DNA of 64,000 bases from Tigheibacillus halophilus (lineage in GTDB: Bacteria; Bacillota; Bacilli; Bacillales; Amphibacillaceae). The translations under genes were made by a program, and so were the position numbers. Below, in pieces: positions 17,883 to 26,035 of this stretch. Position 1 is the stretch's first letter. Each line of letters starts with the position of its first letter. The stretch spans positions 248,001 to 312,000 of the forward strand of contig NZ_JBHUIZ010000006.1 of NCBI RefSeq assembly GCF_042683165.1. The letters run 5' to 3'. The notes below the pieces were generated by a model. That model ran no database searches and had not been told where the DNA came from. It saw only the letters and a list, made by a program, of their open reading frames with translations.

Positions 17883-18638
17883 TTATAACCAGGCAAGCAC
17901 AGCCGCGATACCTGCACCGATCGCACAGGCTGTAAGCAGTGATTCCACTCCTTTGGAAACGCCGGCGATCAGATGGCCGGCCATCAAATCCCGTACAGCA
18001 TTGGTGATGGGCAAACCGGGGACAAGCGGCATGACAGCACCGATAATGATTTTCTCCAGCACGATGCCAAAATGAATGTAAACAAAAAATACAGCCAGCA
18101 GGCCGATGATAAGGGATGCGGCGAATTCTGCAAAGAAACGTATACCAAAGAACCGATCGATAGTGAGCATTGTGGTAAAACCGGCTCCCCCTGTGAAGAT
18201 GGCCGGCAGGAAATCCTGCCAGGCACCACCGTACATAATAGCGAAACACCCACTCGCCACCCCAGCGGCAACAATCTGCAGCCAGCTCGGAAATTTTTGC
18301 GTATCATTCCGTAAATCCAACAGTTTCTGGTAGGCGTTTCCTACCTCCAATTGTCCGGCTGAAATAGCCCGGGAAATATGGTTCACCTTTGCGATCTTAT
18401 GTAAATCGGTTGTTCGTTTGGAGATACGGATGAATCCGGGGATAGCGGCGCTTTCAGCGGCAAAATGAAGCCCGGTAGGTGTGGCATAACTTTGCGCGTC
18501 ACCTAAACCAAAAGCGGCAGCGATGCGATCCATCGTATCTTCCACACGATATGTTTCCGCACCACTTTCCAGCATGATTTTTCCGGCAAGTATGCAAGTC
18601 TTCGCAATCAAATCACGATCTTTCAATTTCTTCACCAA
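17883..18638 (-). CDS. Threonine/serine exporter, large subunit (ThrE N-terminal half)
   Basis: A 251-residue protein of the ThrE N-terminal family (DUF1212, YjjP-like). A cytoplasmic N-terminal domain (AKTCILAGKIMLESGAETYR, then ATPTGLHF) is followed by about five membrane helices with the conserved PLVPGLPITNAVRDLMAGH. It pairs with the small subunit downstream. The start is uncertain: TTG 18638 or GTG 18635 lack a strong ribosome binding site, and an internal TTG four codons later with GGTGAAG upstream is also possible. About 480 bp separate it from the divergent ABC operon. Confidence 0.88.
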   Translation of the reverse strand: MVKKLKDRDLIAKTCILAGKIMLESGAETYRVEDTMDRIAAAFGLGDAQSYATPTGLHFAAESAAIPGFIRISKRTTDLHKIAKVNHISRAISAGQLEVGNAYQKLLDLRNDTQKFPSWLQIVAAGVASGCFAIMYGGAWQDFLPAIFTGGAGFTTMLTIDRFFGIRFFAEFAASLIIGLLAVFFVYIHFGIVLEKIIIGAVMPLVPGLPITNAVRDLMAGHLIAGVSKGVESLLTACAIGAGIAAVLAWL

Positions 18639-18875
18639 CTTTTATGTAAAAAACATCGTTTATGAGACCTTTTCAAGGCAAGGATTAGACTGATGCCTTG
18701 CCGCAGCATATGCATTATATTATATCCCTGTGAACAATGAAAGCAAAGTGACAGGGAAGGCACATAGCCACCGTCTGGCACGTCATAGAGCGGTTGTTTC
18801 AGCGATGCTGATGGCACCTTAAAATGTGTTCTGGACTGCAAAAAACCTCCAGCCAGAGACAATGTCATCTTTTCA

Positions 18876-18925
18876 TTGCAATGTTGGAAAATAAGTCATA
18901 AAATAAAAGTGAGTAATCACTCATT
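18876..18925 (+). promoter_or_regulatory. Promoter with TetR-type operator for the ABC exporter operon
   Basis: TTGCAA (18876-18881) and TAAAAT (18899-18904) are exactly 17 bp apart. The palindrome TGAGT-N4-ACTCA, with extended symmetry at 18908-18925, covers the expected transcription start. It looks like the operators of TetR regulators, and the last gene of the operon is a TetR protein, so autorepression is likely. A leader of about 200 bases follows, containing GGAGT-GCAA-ACTCC and overlapping GCAGC/GCTGC hairpins before the first gene. Confidence 0.7.
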
Positions 18926-19119
18926 TACTTATTTGAATCATTCTTTGATGGGAAAACCTGTGCTATGAAAGAGGGCAGTGACGCGTAAATCGATTTGTTA
19001 GAACTGAAAGTGTATGAACGCAAATATCAAGGAGTGCAAACTCCAGCGTTTAATGCCGATATGTTAGTAGCGCAGCTATAAGCTGCTTGCGAAAGCAGCA
19101 ATAAAAGGGAGGTTTTTCA

Positions 19120-19860
19120 ATGTCATTTGTTCAATTGAACCATATCGTAAAAAGCTTCAAACATCAGGAGGTTTTAAAGGACATTTCTCTTGAGATTCCT
19201 GAAGGGCAGATTTTTGGGCTGCTTGGTCCGTCGGGATCCGGCAAAACAACACTTATTAAAATCATGCTTGGTCTTCTAAAGCCATCAGATGGCACCGCAG
19301 TTATTGAAGATACTGTCATGCCTTCGCTAAAACAAATGCGTTCTATCGGATACATGGCGCAGTCGGACGCCTTATATAGTGAACTGACTGCACGGGAAAA
19401 TCTATTATTTTTTGCAAGTATCTATGGGATCCGTAAAAGCAGGCGGAAGCGGAGAGTGGAAGACATTGCGAAGATGGTCGATTTGACGGATCATCTTGAT
19501 AAAAAACTGGCGGCTTTTTCCGGAGGGATGCTGCGTAGGATGTCGCTGGCCGCAGCATTGATGCATTATCCAAAACTGCTTGTTCTCGATGAACCTACTG
19601 TAGGCATCGATCCGGTTTTGCGTGCTTCCATTTGGAAGGATCTAAAGAATCTGCAAAACCAGGGTACGACTATCATTATTACTACACATGTCATGGACGA
19701 GGCGGAGAAATGTGACTGCCTTGCCATGTTGCGAAACGGCCGGATCATTGCTCAGGGAAGCCCTGCTGAATTACAGGAAGCCAGCAAATCGAGTACTTTA
19801 GAAGAAGCATTTTTATATTATGGTCAGCACGGAAAATCAGCTGCGGGGAGTGTGGAGTAA
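19120..19860 (+). CDS. ABC exporter ATP-binding protein
   Basis: A 246-residue ABC ATPase with Walker A GPSGSGKTTL (residues about 36-45), Q-loop region YMAQSDALYSELTARENL, signature FSGGMLRRMS (in place of canonical LSGGQ) and Walker B LLVLDEPTVGIDP, then the switch His in TTHVMDEAEKC. It energises the ABC-2 type permease encoded immediately downstream (the genes abut: TAA then ATG). The start is ATG 19120 after GGGAGG. The family exports drugs, lipids or peptides; the substrate is not predictable. Confidence 0.95.
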   Translation: MSFVQLNHIVKSFKHQEVLKDISLEIPEGQIFGLLGPSGSGKTTLIKIMLGLLKPSDGTAVIEDTVMPSLKQMRSIGYMAQSDALYSELTARENLLFFASIYGIRKSRRKRRVEDIAKMVDLTDHLDKKLAAFSGGMLRRMSLAAALMHYPKLLVLDEPTVGIDPVLRASIWKDLKNLQNQGTTIIITTHVMDEAEKCDCLAMLRNGRIIAQGSPAELQEASKSSTLEEAFLYYGQHGKSAAGSVE

Positions 19861-20874
19861 ATGCGGATTTGGGCGATTGCCAAACGAATCATATTGGAAT
19901 TTTTACGCGATAAAAGAAGTATGGCTCTATTATTCATTGTACCGTTGTTTATCATGACACTGTTATGGCTTGTCTTCAACGGCAATGATTATGAACCGAC
20001 GATCGCTGTCAGCAGCTTGCCAGCGCCACTTGAAAAGGCATTGGAAAAACAAGATGCCACATTGAAAAACATGGCACCCGATGAAGCCAGGAAGGCAATG
20101 CAGGATGAAGAAATTGATGCTTTTGTGCAGTGGGGAGGTAAAACGATCAACGTCACTGTTGAAGGAAGCGACTCCACGGCTACTTCCGCAGTGCAAAAAG
20201 TTTTATCACAGGCTTCCGGGGAACTGGATTCGCATAAACAGCCTATGGACATCCAATACCTTCATGGTTCCGGCGATTTAAATATGTTTGATAATATTGG
20301 CTCTGCACTTATCGGATTTTTCGTCTTCTTTTTTACCTTCCTGCTTTCAGGAATCACATTCTTGCGTGAACGTACACAGGGAACATTGGAGAGACTCCTT
20401 GCCATGCCGATCAAGCGCTATGAAATAGTTGGCGGCTATTTTCTCGGGTTTGGCATATTTGTTATCGTACAGTCTGTGCTGGTTGTGCTTTATTCCGTGC
20501 TCGTTTTGGATATTTATATGGTCGGCCAGCTGTGGGAGGTGTTGATCGTTGCAGTTTTGCTGGCACTTTCAGCACTTGGATTGGGCACACTGTTATCAAC
20601 CTATGCGAATAATGAGTTTCAAGTGATGCAATTTATTCCGATTGTGATTGTTCCGCAAATATTCTTTGCCGGCATTTTCCATTTTGGCTATGATTGGCTG
20701 GAGCAAATCGGCAAAATGATGCCATTGCATTATGGGGCGGATGCGTTAAGAGAAATCATGATTCGGGGACAGCATTTAACAGATGTCTGGGTTGATTTGA
20801 CTGTCATTTGCGGTTTGGCGATATTGTTCGTCTTATTAAACATCGCCGCCCTGAAAAAATACCGTAAGCTGTGA
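19861..20874 (+). CDS. ABC-2 type exporter permease
   Basis: A 337-residue ABC-2 permease. One N-terminal helix (residues about 20-42) is followed by a large extracytoplasmic loop (about 45-145), then five transmembrane segments with the typical ABC-2 stretch FLRERTQGTLERLLAMPIKRYEIVGGYFLGF between them. It starts immediately after the ATPase gene and forms the membrane channel of the same transporter. The TetR gene follows 13 bp downstream. Confidence 0.94.
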   Translation: MRIWAIAKRIILEFLRDKRSMALLFIVPLFIMTLLWLVFNGNDYEPTIAVSSLPAPLEKALEKQDATLKNMAPDEARKAMQDEEIDAFVQWGGKTINVTVEGSDSTATSAVQKVLSQASGELDSHKQPMDIQYLHGSGDLNMFDNIGSALIGFFVFFFTFLLSGITFLRERTQGTLERLLAMPIKRYEIVGGYFLGFGIFVIVQSVLVVLYSVLVLDIYMVGQLWEVLIVAVLLALSALGLGTLLSTYANNEFQVMQFIPIVIVPQIFFAGIFHFGYDWLEQIGKMMPLHYGADALREIMIRGQHLTDVWVDLTVICGLAILFVLLNIAALKKYRKL

Positions 20875-20887
20875 ACGGAGGGGTAAA

Positions 20888-21547
20888 ATGAATGAAGAGA
20901 ACACACCGGAAAATAAGATGAAAAAAATGCAACAGGATAAAAATTTGACTCCAAAGCAGGTCGATATCCTGCATGCGGCCATTGAACTTTTTGCTAAGAA
21001 AGGTTATTTCAATACCTCCACCAGTGAGATTGCTAAGCTGGCGGGGGTAGCGGAAGGGACAATTTTTCGGCATTATCGCACCAAGAAAGAGTTGTTGAAG
21101 GCGGTACTCGCACCAGCAATCGTAGATTTTACGGCAACTTATTTTGTCGAACAATTTATTGAAGAAGCTGTTCATACGTCACATAAAAACATGCGCAGCT
21201 TTTTGGATGTGTTCATCCGCAACAGGTTCGCATTTGCTGCGGAGAACACGCCTGCAGTAAGGATATTATTGCAGGAACTGGCTTTTCATCCGGATATGCA
21301 GGCGATAATCAAGCATGTCTTCAAGACAAAAATGTACCCGCAGCTAAACAAGGTGCTTACCTATTTCAAAGAGCGGGGGGAATTGAAAGATATAGCGATT
21401 CCGGATATGATCCGCATGATGGTACCTTCCATTCTTGGGTTGCTTATCAACCGTTTCATCTTACAGCCTAATCAGGAGCACGATGATGACATGGAAATAC
21501 AGCAGACCATTGATTTTATCATGCACGGATTGGCAGCTGACCGATGA
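20888..21547 (+). CDS. TetR-family transcriptional regulator
   Basis: A 219-residue TetR regulator. The N-terminal helix-turn-helix (residues about 25-70) reads ILHAAIELFAKKGYFNTSTSEIAKLAGVAEGTIFRHYRTKKELL, with the characteristic GVxxGTxxxHY core. A helical ligand-binding domain follows. The start is ATG 20888 after GGAGGGG, 13 bp behind the permease gene. As the third gene of the exporter operon, it most likely represses the operon through the palindrome at 18908-18925 and releases it when the transported compound binds. Confidence 0.94.
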   Translation: MNEENTPENKMKKMQQDKNLTPKQVDILHAAIELFAKKGYFNTSTSEIAKLAGVAEGTIFRHYRTKKELLKAVLAPAIVDFTATYFVEQFIEEAVHTSHKNMRSFLDVFIRNRFAFAAENTPAVRILLQELAFHPDMQAIIKHVFKTKMYPQLNKVLTYFKERGELKDIAIPDMIRMMVPSILGLLINRFILQPNQEHDDDMEIQQTIDFIMHGLAADR

Positions 21548-21696
21548 TGAGAAATTAATGTGGTTTTGTAAAAAAAGCTTGAATACTCAAAATAACTCTC
21601 GATAAACCATAAAAAAGTTTGTTACAATAATCATAATAATTGTGTGGTGAGAACGTTAAAGAGGCCATTGCCTCATGTTAACCAAGGGGGAGTTAT

Positions 21697-21905
21697 TTGA
21701 GTAGAAAAGGAATAACTGTCAGATTAATATTGGTATTTTCATAGGTCTGTTTATCATCCCGCCAGTTCTATCTTTTTTCGGAGTTCCCTCATTTGATCAT
21801 GTACTCGGGAGCATGTTTGGAAAAGATAACCCTATCGTTCTGATCATAGCATTATTAGTCATCTTTTTGAGCGTTATCAGTGCTTACAAAAAAACTAAGA
21901 ATTGA
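21697..21905 (+). pseudogene. Frameshifted small membrane protein gene
   Basis: A good ribosome binding site (AAGGGGGAG) precedes TTG 21697, which opens a frame (MSRKGITVRLI) that stops after 15 codons. The next frame continues from about 21729 as a hydrophobic protein (IGIFIGLFIIPPVLSFFG ... IVLIIALLVIFLSVISAYKK) ending at 21905. Joined by a single frameshift, they give one protein of about 68 residues with two membrane helices. It is either a genuine decay event or a sequencing error. It begins the cluster of small membrane genes that follows. Confidence 0.55.
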
Positions 21906-21975
21906 CAAGATGTCGGTTCGAAGGAACACTCCCCCCCAGTCGAGCGATTATTTAACTAAAGGAGGCATTTTTGAA

Positions 21976-22182
21976 ATGACAACAACTTCACCCTGGGCAG
22001 ATTGGCTTTTGTACGTACCTATGATTATCAACTTGTTTTATTTAGTGGTCACTGTATTTGGAATTTATTTTGCCTTTAAGGTAATTAAATTTATGAATAC
22101 AAAAATAAGATTAGACAAAGAGAAAAATGAAAAACTCAACAAGTTAATTGCAGATTTGAATCAGGAGAAAGAAGTTAAATGA
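21976..22182 (+). CDS. Small single-helix membrane protein, unknown function
   Basis: A 68-residue protein starting at ATG 21976 behind AAAGGAGG. One transmembrane helix (about residues 12-37, VPMIINLFYLVVTVFGIYFAF) is followed by a charged, probably helical cytoplasmic tail rich in Lys and Glu. I do not recognise the family. It is grouped with the frameshifted gene before it and the membrane genes after it, all on the plus strand, suggesting one accessory operon. Confidence 0.65.
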   Translation: MTTTSPWADWLLYVPMIINLFYLVVTVFGIYFAFKVIKFMNTKIRLDKEKNEKLNKLIADLNQEKEVK

Positions 22183-22338
22183 TATTAATCAAACTGACGC
22201 TCATCGGAAAAAACAGTATCCAGTGTTTAAAATAGGCCATATTGCGGGGCTCTATCCCTCTCCCGCTGAAAACAAAAACAAATATAAAAAACTATTTTGG
22301 GCAACCTAAGGATACTTCGTCTTATAAGGTGGACAAAT

Positions 22339-22671
22339 ATGAACGATCAATCATACAAATCGCCGATGGCTGCTTTATTATGGTCCACTACACTATATGG
22401 CTTCGGACAGCTCTACAACAGGTCACATGATATTAACCGGGAGCTTCGAGCAAATAATGTTCCGGAGCCTACTAGAAAAACCAAAGGATTAGGTGAGCTA
22501 TACGGATTAGCATCCGGTATGACCCTTGGATTAGCCTGGTCATCTTTTTTTATGAACCTCTTTATAGTGGCCTTGGATTTGCAATACTGGGCATTATCGT
22601 TGGCAGGTTGGTTGAAAATAGGAGTACAACGCATGCTGTTTCGCCGGAAAGGTACGAAAAATGAAATATGA
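22339..22671 (+). CDS. Small multi-pass membrane protein, TM2-like
   Basis: A 110-residue protein, ATG 22339 behind AAGGTGG. Its start (SPMAALLWSTTLYGFGQLYNRS) resembles the helix-turn motif of TM2/SPW-type small membrane proteins (pattern P-A-LL...GxGQxYN). A loop of charged residues and two further hydrophobic segments follow. It ends by overlapping the next gene by 11 bp. Function unknown; the sequence resemblance is weak. Confidence 0.6.
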   Translation: MNDQSYKSPMAALLWSTTLYGFGQLYNRSHDINRELRANNVPEPTRKTKGLGELYGLASGMTLGLAWSSFFMNLFIVALDLQYWALSLAGWLKIGVQRMLFRRKGTKNEI

Positions 22672-23224
22672 CAATTCCCCGGTGTCAATAAATGACCTGA
22701 AGGAAGTTCAGGAGCTTTTATTCAAAACAACTTATCAACGATGGATGGATGATGTTTTATTTTCGTTCAATTGGTGGTTCCTGGTTGTTATATCAATCCT
22801 TCCCTGGTTTATTTGGTGGAAATTGACCGACAAGACGCGATTGTTAGAAATTATTGTTGTCGGGTTCGCTGTATTCGGCATAGCTACGCTGCTTGATGTT
22901 ATCGGTATTGTTTTTTCCCTCTGGACATACGGTTATAAAATTATTCAAATGTTTCCGCCATTAACCCCGGTAGATATGACTGCTCTTCCTATTATTTATA
23001 TGTTGATTTATCAATGGTTTTCAAAATGGAAGACCTTTCTTATTGCGCATGTTATTATGGCCGCCATATCAACATTCATATTTGAACCCCTTTTTGCCTG
23101 GATGGATATTTATGTACTGCACGGATGGAAATATATTTACTCCTTCCCAATTTATATTGCTATGGCTGCTGGTGTGAAATGGTTTGTACAGAAAGTGATT
23201 GCTATCCAGGATAAGAAACGGTAA
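22661..23224 (+). CDS. CBO0543-family membrane protein
   Basis: A 187-residue polytopic membrane protein of the CBO0543 family. It has about five hydrophobic segments and family-like features WWFLVVISILPWFIWWKL, DVIGIVFSLWTYGYKI and FPPLTPVDMTALPIIYML. These proteins are common in sporulating Bacillota and have no established function. The start is ATG 22661, overlapping the previous gene. The YhfC-type gene follows 7 bp after the stop, so the cluster appears cotranscribed. Confidence 0.8.
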   Translation: MKYDNSPVSINDLKEVQELLFKTTYQRWMDDVLFSFNWWFLVVISILPWFIWWKLTDKTRLLEIIVVGFAVFGIATLLDVIGIVFSLWTYGYKIIQMFPPLTPVDMTALPIIYMLIYQWFSKWKTFLIAHVIMAAISTFIFEPLFAWMDIYVLHGWKYIYSFPIYIAMAAGVKWFVQKVIAIQDKKR

Positions 23225-23231
23225 GGATTCT

Positions 23232-23807
23232 TTGTGGCCATTGGTTGATTCACTGGCTATTACATTTTTAATGATAAGTGTGATGTTGGCGATTGGTGTA
23301 CCTGTTGCCTTTTTAATTTTCTTTCACCGGAGATTTACAGTCTCCTGGAAACATGTATTGGTCGGGGCTGGGATCTTTATTGTTTTCGCATTAATTCTTG
23401 AAAAAATGCTGCATGCCTATGTCCTTGATATGAATCCAGTGACGATGAAATGGGTTAAGAATCCATATTTTTATGCCTTATATGGCGGTTTAGCAGCTGG
23501 GGTATTTGAAGAAGTGGGCAGATTTATAGGGTTTCGGTACATATTGCAAAAATCACATGACTGGGAAGATGGTATTTCCTATGGGATCGGCCACGGGGGA
23601 TTTGAATCCCTTTTTATTGGCGGGCTTGCATTTGGAAGTATGCTAATGAATGTTTTTTTGATTAACACAGGGGCTATGAATCAAACGATTCATCATGCAA
23701 CAGGAGATAATGCTGCTGTGTTGAGGAATCTGAAGGATTATTTGATTCACACACCATCTGCAGAACCAGAATGGCTGAATCTCGCATTTGCATGGACGTT
23801 CGGATGA
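23232..23807 (+). CDS. YhfC-family intramembrane protein, C-terminally truncated
   Basis: A protein of about 191 residues from TTG 23232 (with GTAAGGA upstream), matching the YhfC family of predicted intramembrane metalloproteases. It has the motif AGVFEEVGRFIGFRYIL and the later SYGIGHGGFESLFIG with Glu and His as expected metal ligands. Typical members are about 250-260 residues with more helices at the C-terminus; this one stops at LNLAFAWTFG, so the last helices are missing. It is either a shortened variant or a decaying gene. The alternative start is TTG 23199, inside the previous gene. Confidence 0.7.
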   Translation: MWPLVDSLAITFLMISVMLAIGVPVAFLIFFHRRFTVSWKHVLVGAGIFIVFALILEKMLHAYVLDMNPVTMKWVKNPYFYALYGGLAAGVFEEVGRFIGFRYILQKSHDWEDGISYGIGHGGFESLFIGGLAFGSMLMNVFLINTGAMNQTIHHATGDNAAVLRNLKDYLIHTPSAEPEWLNLAFAWTFG

Positions 23808-24127
23808 ATAATAGCCAGAGAGATGGCATTGAACCCGTGATATTTTATGTATCGCGGGCTTTATTAATTTTGAAGAGATTGGCTTATTCCTGAAACGGAG
23901 GGATGCTGGACCAAGGGATCCACACGCTATATGGAAAATATGAGCTAATAGTTGTTAATAGTCATGCCTAAAAATGTTTTAAAAAGCATGTTACACTAAA
24001 CTTGTCAGATAGCCTTACCTTTGGAAAACTAGATAGTAGAGCATTCCAATTTAATAACTGTAATTATTAAAAAATGTTTTTGGAATTGCATAGGAACGCT
24101 ATGTCAACCTTGTTTAGGAGGAGAAAT
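23808..24127. other. Intergenic region upstream of vanR
   Basis: About 320 bp with no convincing gene. AT-rich sequence just before vanR probably carries its promoter, but no clear -35/-10 pair was found. An in-frame ATG at 24074 extends the vanR frame but lacks a binding site. Confidence 0.35.
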
Positions 24128-24823
24128 ATGAAAGGTATTTCCATACTAATTGCTGATGATGAGAAGGAAATTGCTGACCTGATTGCCTTTCATTTAGAGA
24201 AAGAAGGGTACCATATCGTGAAAGTATCGAATGGTCAAGATGCTGTTCGTGTTGTCGAGAATCAGACCTTTGATTTGCTCATCTTAGATATTATGATGCC
24301 GGAACTGGATGGATATGAAGTAACACAGCGTATTCGGGAACAGTATAACATGCCTATCATATTTTTGAGCGCCAAAACATCTGATTTTGATAAAGTGCAA
24401 GGGCTTGTAATTGGAGCAGATGATTATATGACGAAACCATTCACTCCTATCGAATTGGTAGCTCGTGTAAATGCCCAGTTAAGGCGATTTACGACATTGA
24501 ATCGGGCTAAGAATGAAAATAAATCAAATCTTGAGTTTGGCGGATTAGTTATTTCTCCTGATCAACGGTCGGTTACGCTTTACGGTGAACATATGGAGCT
24601 CACTCCGAAAGAATTTGATATTTTGTATTTACTGGCCAGCCATCCCAAAAAAGTGTATAGTGTGGAAAACATTTTTCAGCAGGTGTGGGGCGAAGCCTAT
24701 TTTGAAAGCGGTAATACCGTGATGGTACATATTCGAACATTACGGAAAAAACTGCAAGAAGATAAACAAAAAAACAAATTAATTAAAACTGTTTGGGGAG
24801 TCGGGTATACGTTCAATGGTTAA
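24128..24823 (+). CDS. vanR: VanR-type response regulator
   Basis: A 231-residue OmpR/PhoB-class regulator. The receiver domain holds acidic residues D10-D11, phospho-acceptor D54 (LLILDIMMPE), Thr/Ser in FLSAKTS and Lys in MTKPF. The C-terminal winged helix has LTPKEFDILYLLASHPKKVYS and the terminal TVWGVGYTFNG. The start is ATG 24128 behind GGAGGAGAAA. It overlaps the sensor kinase gene by 8 bp. Similarity is to VanR of vancomycin-type clusters; the nearby D,D-carboxypeptidase gene is the likely target. Confidence 0.85.
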   Translation: MKGISILIADDEKEIADLIAFHLEKEGYHIVKVSNGQDAVRVVENQTFDLLILDIMMPELDGYEVTQRIREQYNMPIIFLSAKTSDFDKVQGLVIGADDYMTKPFTPIELVARVNAQLRRFTTLNRAKNENKSNLEFGGLVISPDQRSVTLYGEHMELTPKEFDILYLLASHPKKVYSVENIFQQVWGEAYFESGNTVMVHIRTLRKKLQEDKQKNKLIKTVWGVGYTFNG

Positions 24824-25946
24824 AATCATACGAAGTTTTCGCTCAAAAATGATCATGTTATTTGGATTAAGTATGATTCTGGCGGGTACTATAACTTATA
24901 TAATCTTTAAAATACTTCAATATTATTATCATACCCAGGTTGAGTATGGAGATACACTGTCCAATTTTCGTGCATTTATGTACAGAATTGGAGACATTCA
25001 TTTCTTTTTGCTTTTATTTATTCCACTTTCCATATTGTTTTTCTTTATCTTCACCAAACGCTATTCTGCTTATTTCAATAAGATTTCCAGGGGAATTCAC
25101 TACCTTGCTCGCGGAGACTTTCAACATCAAATTGACATCCACTCAAATGATGAATTTAACGATATCGCGACAGACATCAATCTCGCAAGTGAAAAGTTAA
25201 AAGAAGCTATAGAAAGAGGGGATTTTTCGGAAAGCAGTAAGGATCAGTTAATCGTAAACCTGGCACATGATCTGCGTACACCGCTGACTTCTGTTTTAGG
25301 TTACTTGGATTTAATCCTGAAAGATGAAAGCTTGACGAAAGAACAGGCCAGGCATTTTTTAACCATTGCTTTTACAAAATCCCAACGCTTAGAAAAGCTG
25401 ATTGATGAATTATTTGAGATAACTAAAATAAATTATGGTATGCTGCCAGTAGATAAAAAAAGTTTGCATTTAACTGATCTGCTTAACCAATTAATTGAAG
25501 AATTGTATCCTTTATTTGAAAACAATCATTTGACTGTCCGAGTGAATAGTACGAGTCATCTGCCCATTTTTGGCGATGGGGATCTCCTGGCACGGCTGTT
25601 CGAAAATCTTATCACCAATGCCATTCGTTATGGATACGATGGTCAGTATGTCGATGTGAATGGGTTCATTGAAGATAATGAAGTGGTAGTACAAATTGTG
25701 AATTATGGAGGTAGCATACCACCGGATGAACTTCCGCATCTTTTTGAGATGTTTTATATCGGGGATAAAGCCCGAACGCATAAAGAGGATAGTACAGGGT
25801 TGGGCCTGTTCATTGCGAAAAATATTGCCGAGCAGCATAATGGATCCATTACTGCTGAAAGCAGCGTCATACAAACAACTTTTGAAGTCCGCTTACCAAA
25901 AGAAACTGAACAAAATAATCAGATTGGGCCAAGTCCAAATGCATGA
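24816..25946 (+). CDS. vanS: VanS-type sensor histidine kinase
   Basis: A 376-residue kinase with two N-terminal transmembrane helices (about 13-33 and 62-85) around a very short extracytoplasmic loop. A HAMP-like linker follows, then a HisKA domain with the phosphorylated His151 (AHDLRTPLTSVLGYL). The ATPase domain has the N-box NLITNAIRYG, DELPHLFEMFY and the G-box STGLGLFIAKNI. The short sensor loop fits detection of envelope stress in the membrane, as in VanS. It is translationally coupled to vanR and precedes a VanY-type peptidase. Confidence 0.87.
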   Translation: MVKIIRSFRSKMIMLFGLSMILAGTITYIIFKILQYYYHTQVEYGDTLSNFRAFMYRIGDIHFFLLLFIPLSILFFFIFTKRYSAYFNKISRGIHYLARGDFQHQIDIHSNDEFNDIATDINLASEKLKEAIERGDFSESSKDQLIVNLAHDLRTPLTSVLGYLDLILKDESLTKEQARHFLTIAFTKSQRLEKLIDELFEITKINYGMLPVDKKSLHLTDLLNQLIEELYPLFENNHLTVRVNSTSHLPIFGDGDLLARLFENLITNAIRYGYDGQYVDVNGFIEDNEVVVQIVNYGGSIPPDELPHLFEMFYIGDKARTHKEDSTGLGLFIAKNIAEQHNGSITAESSVIQTTFEVRLPKETEQNNQIGPSPNA

Positions 25947-26035
25947 TTTAAGAAAAATTTAAGATTTACCCCACTCTTTTTTTAAATAGTTTTACTTATT
26001 CTTTTAAATAGAGCAGAATAAGGAGGAAACTGAAA

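Noticed and set aside
17167..18868. Minus-strand ORFs at 17167-17382 and 18632-18868
   Set aside because: No motif, no binding site and no hydrophobic pattern; the second overlaps the promoter region of the ABC operon.
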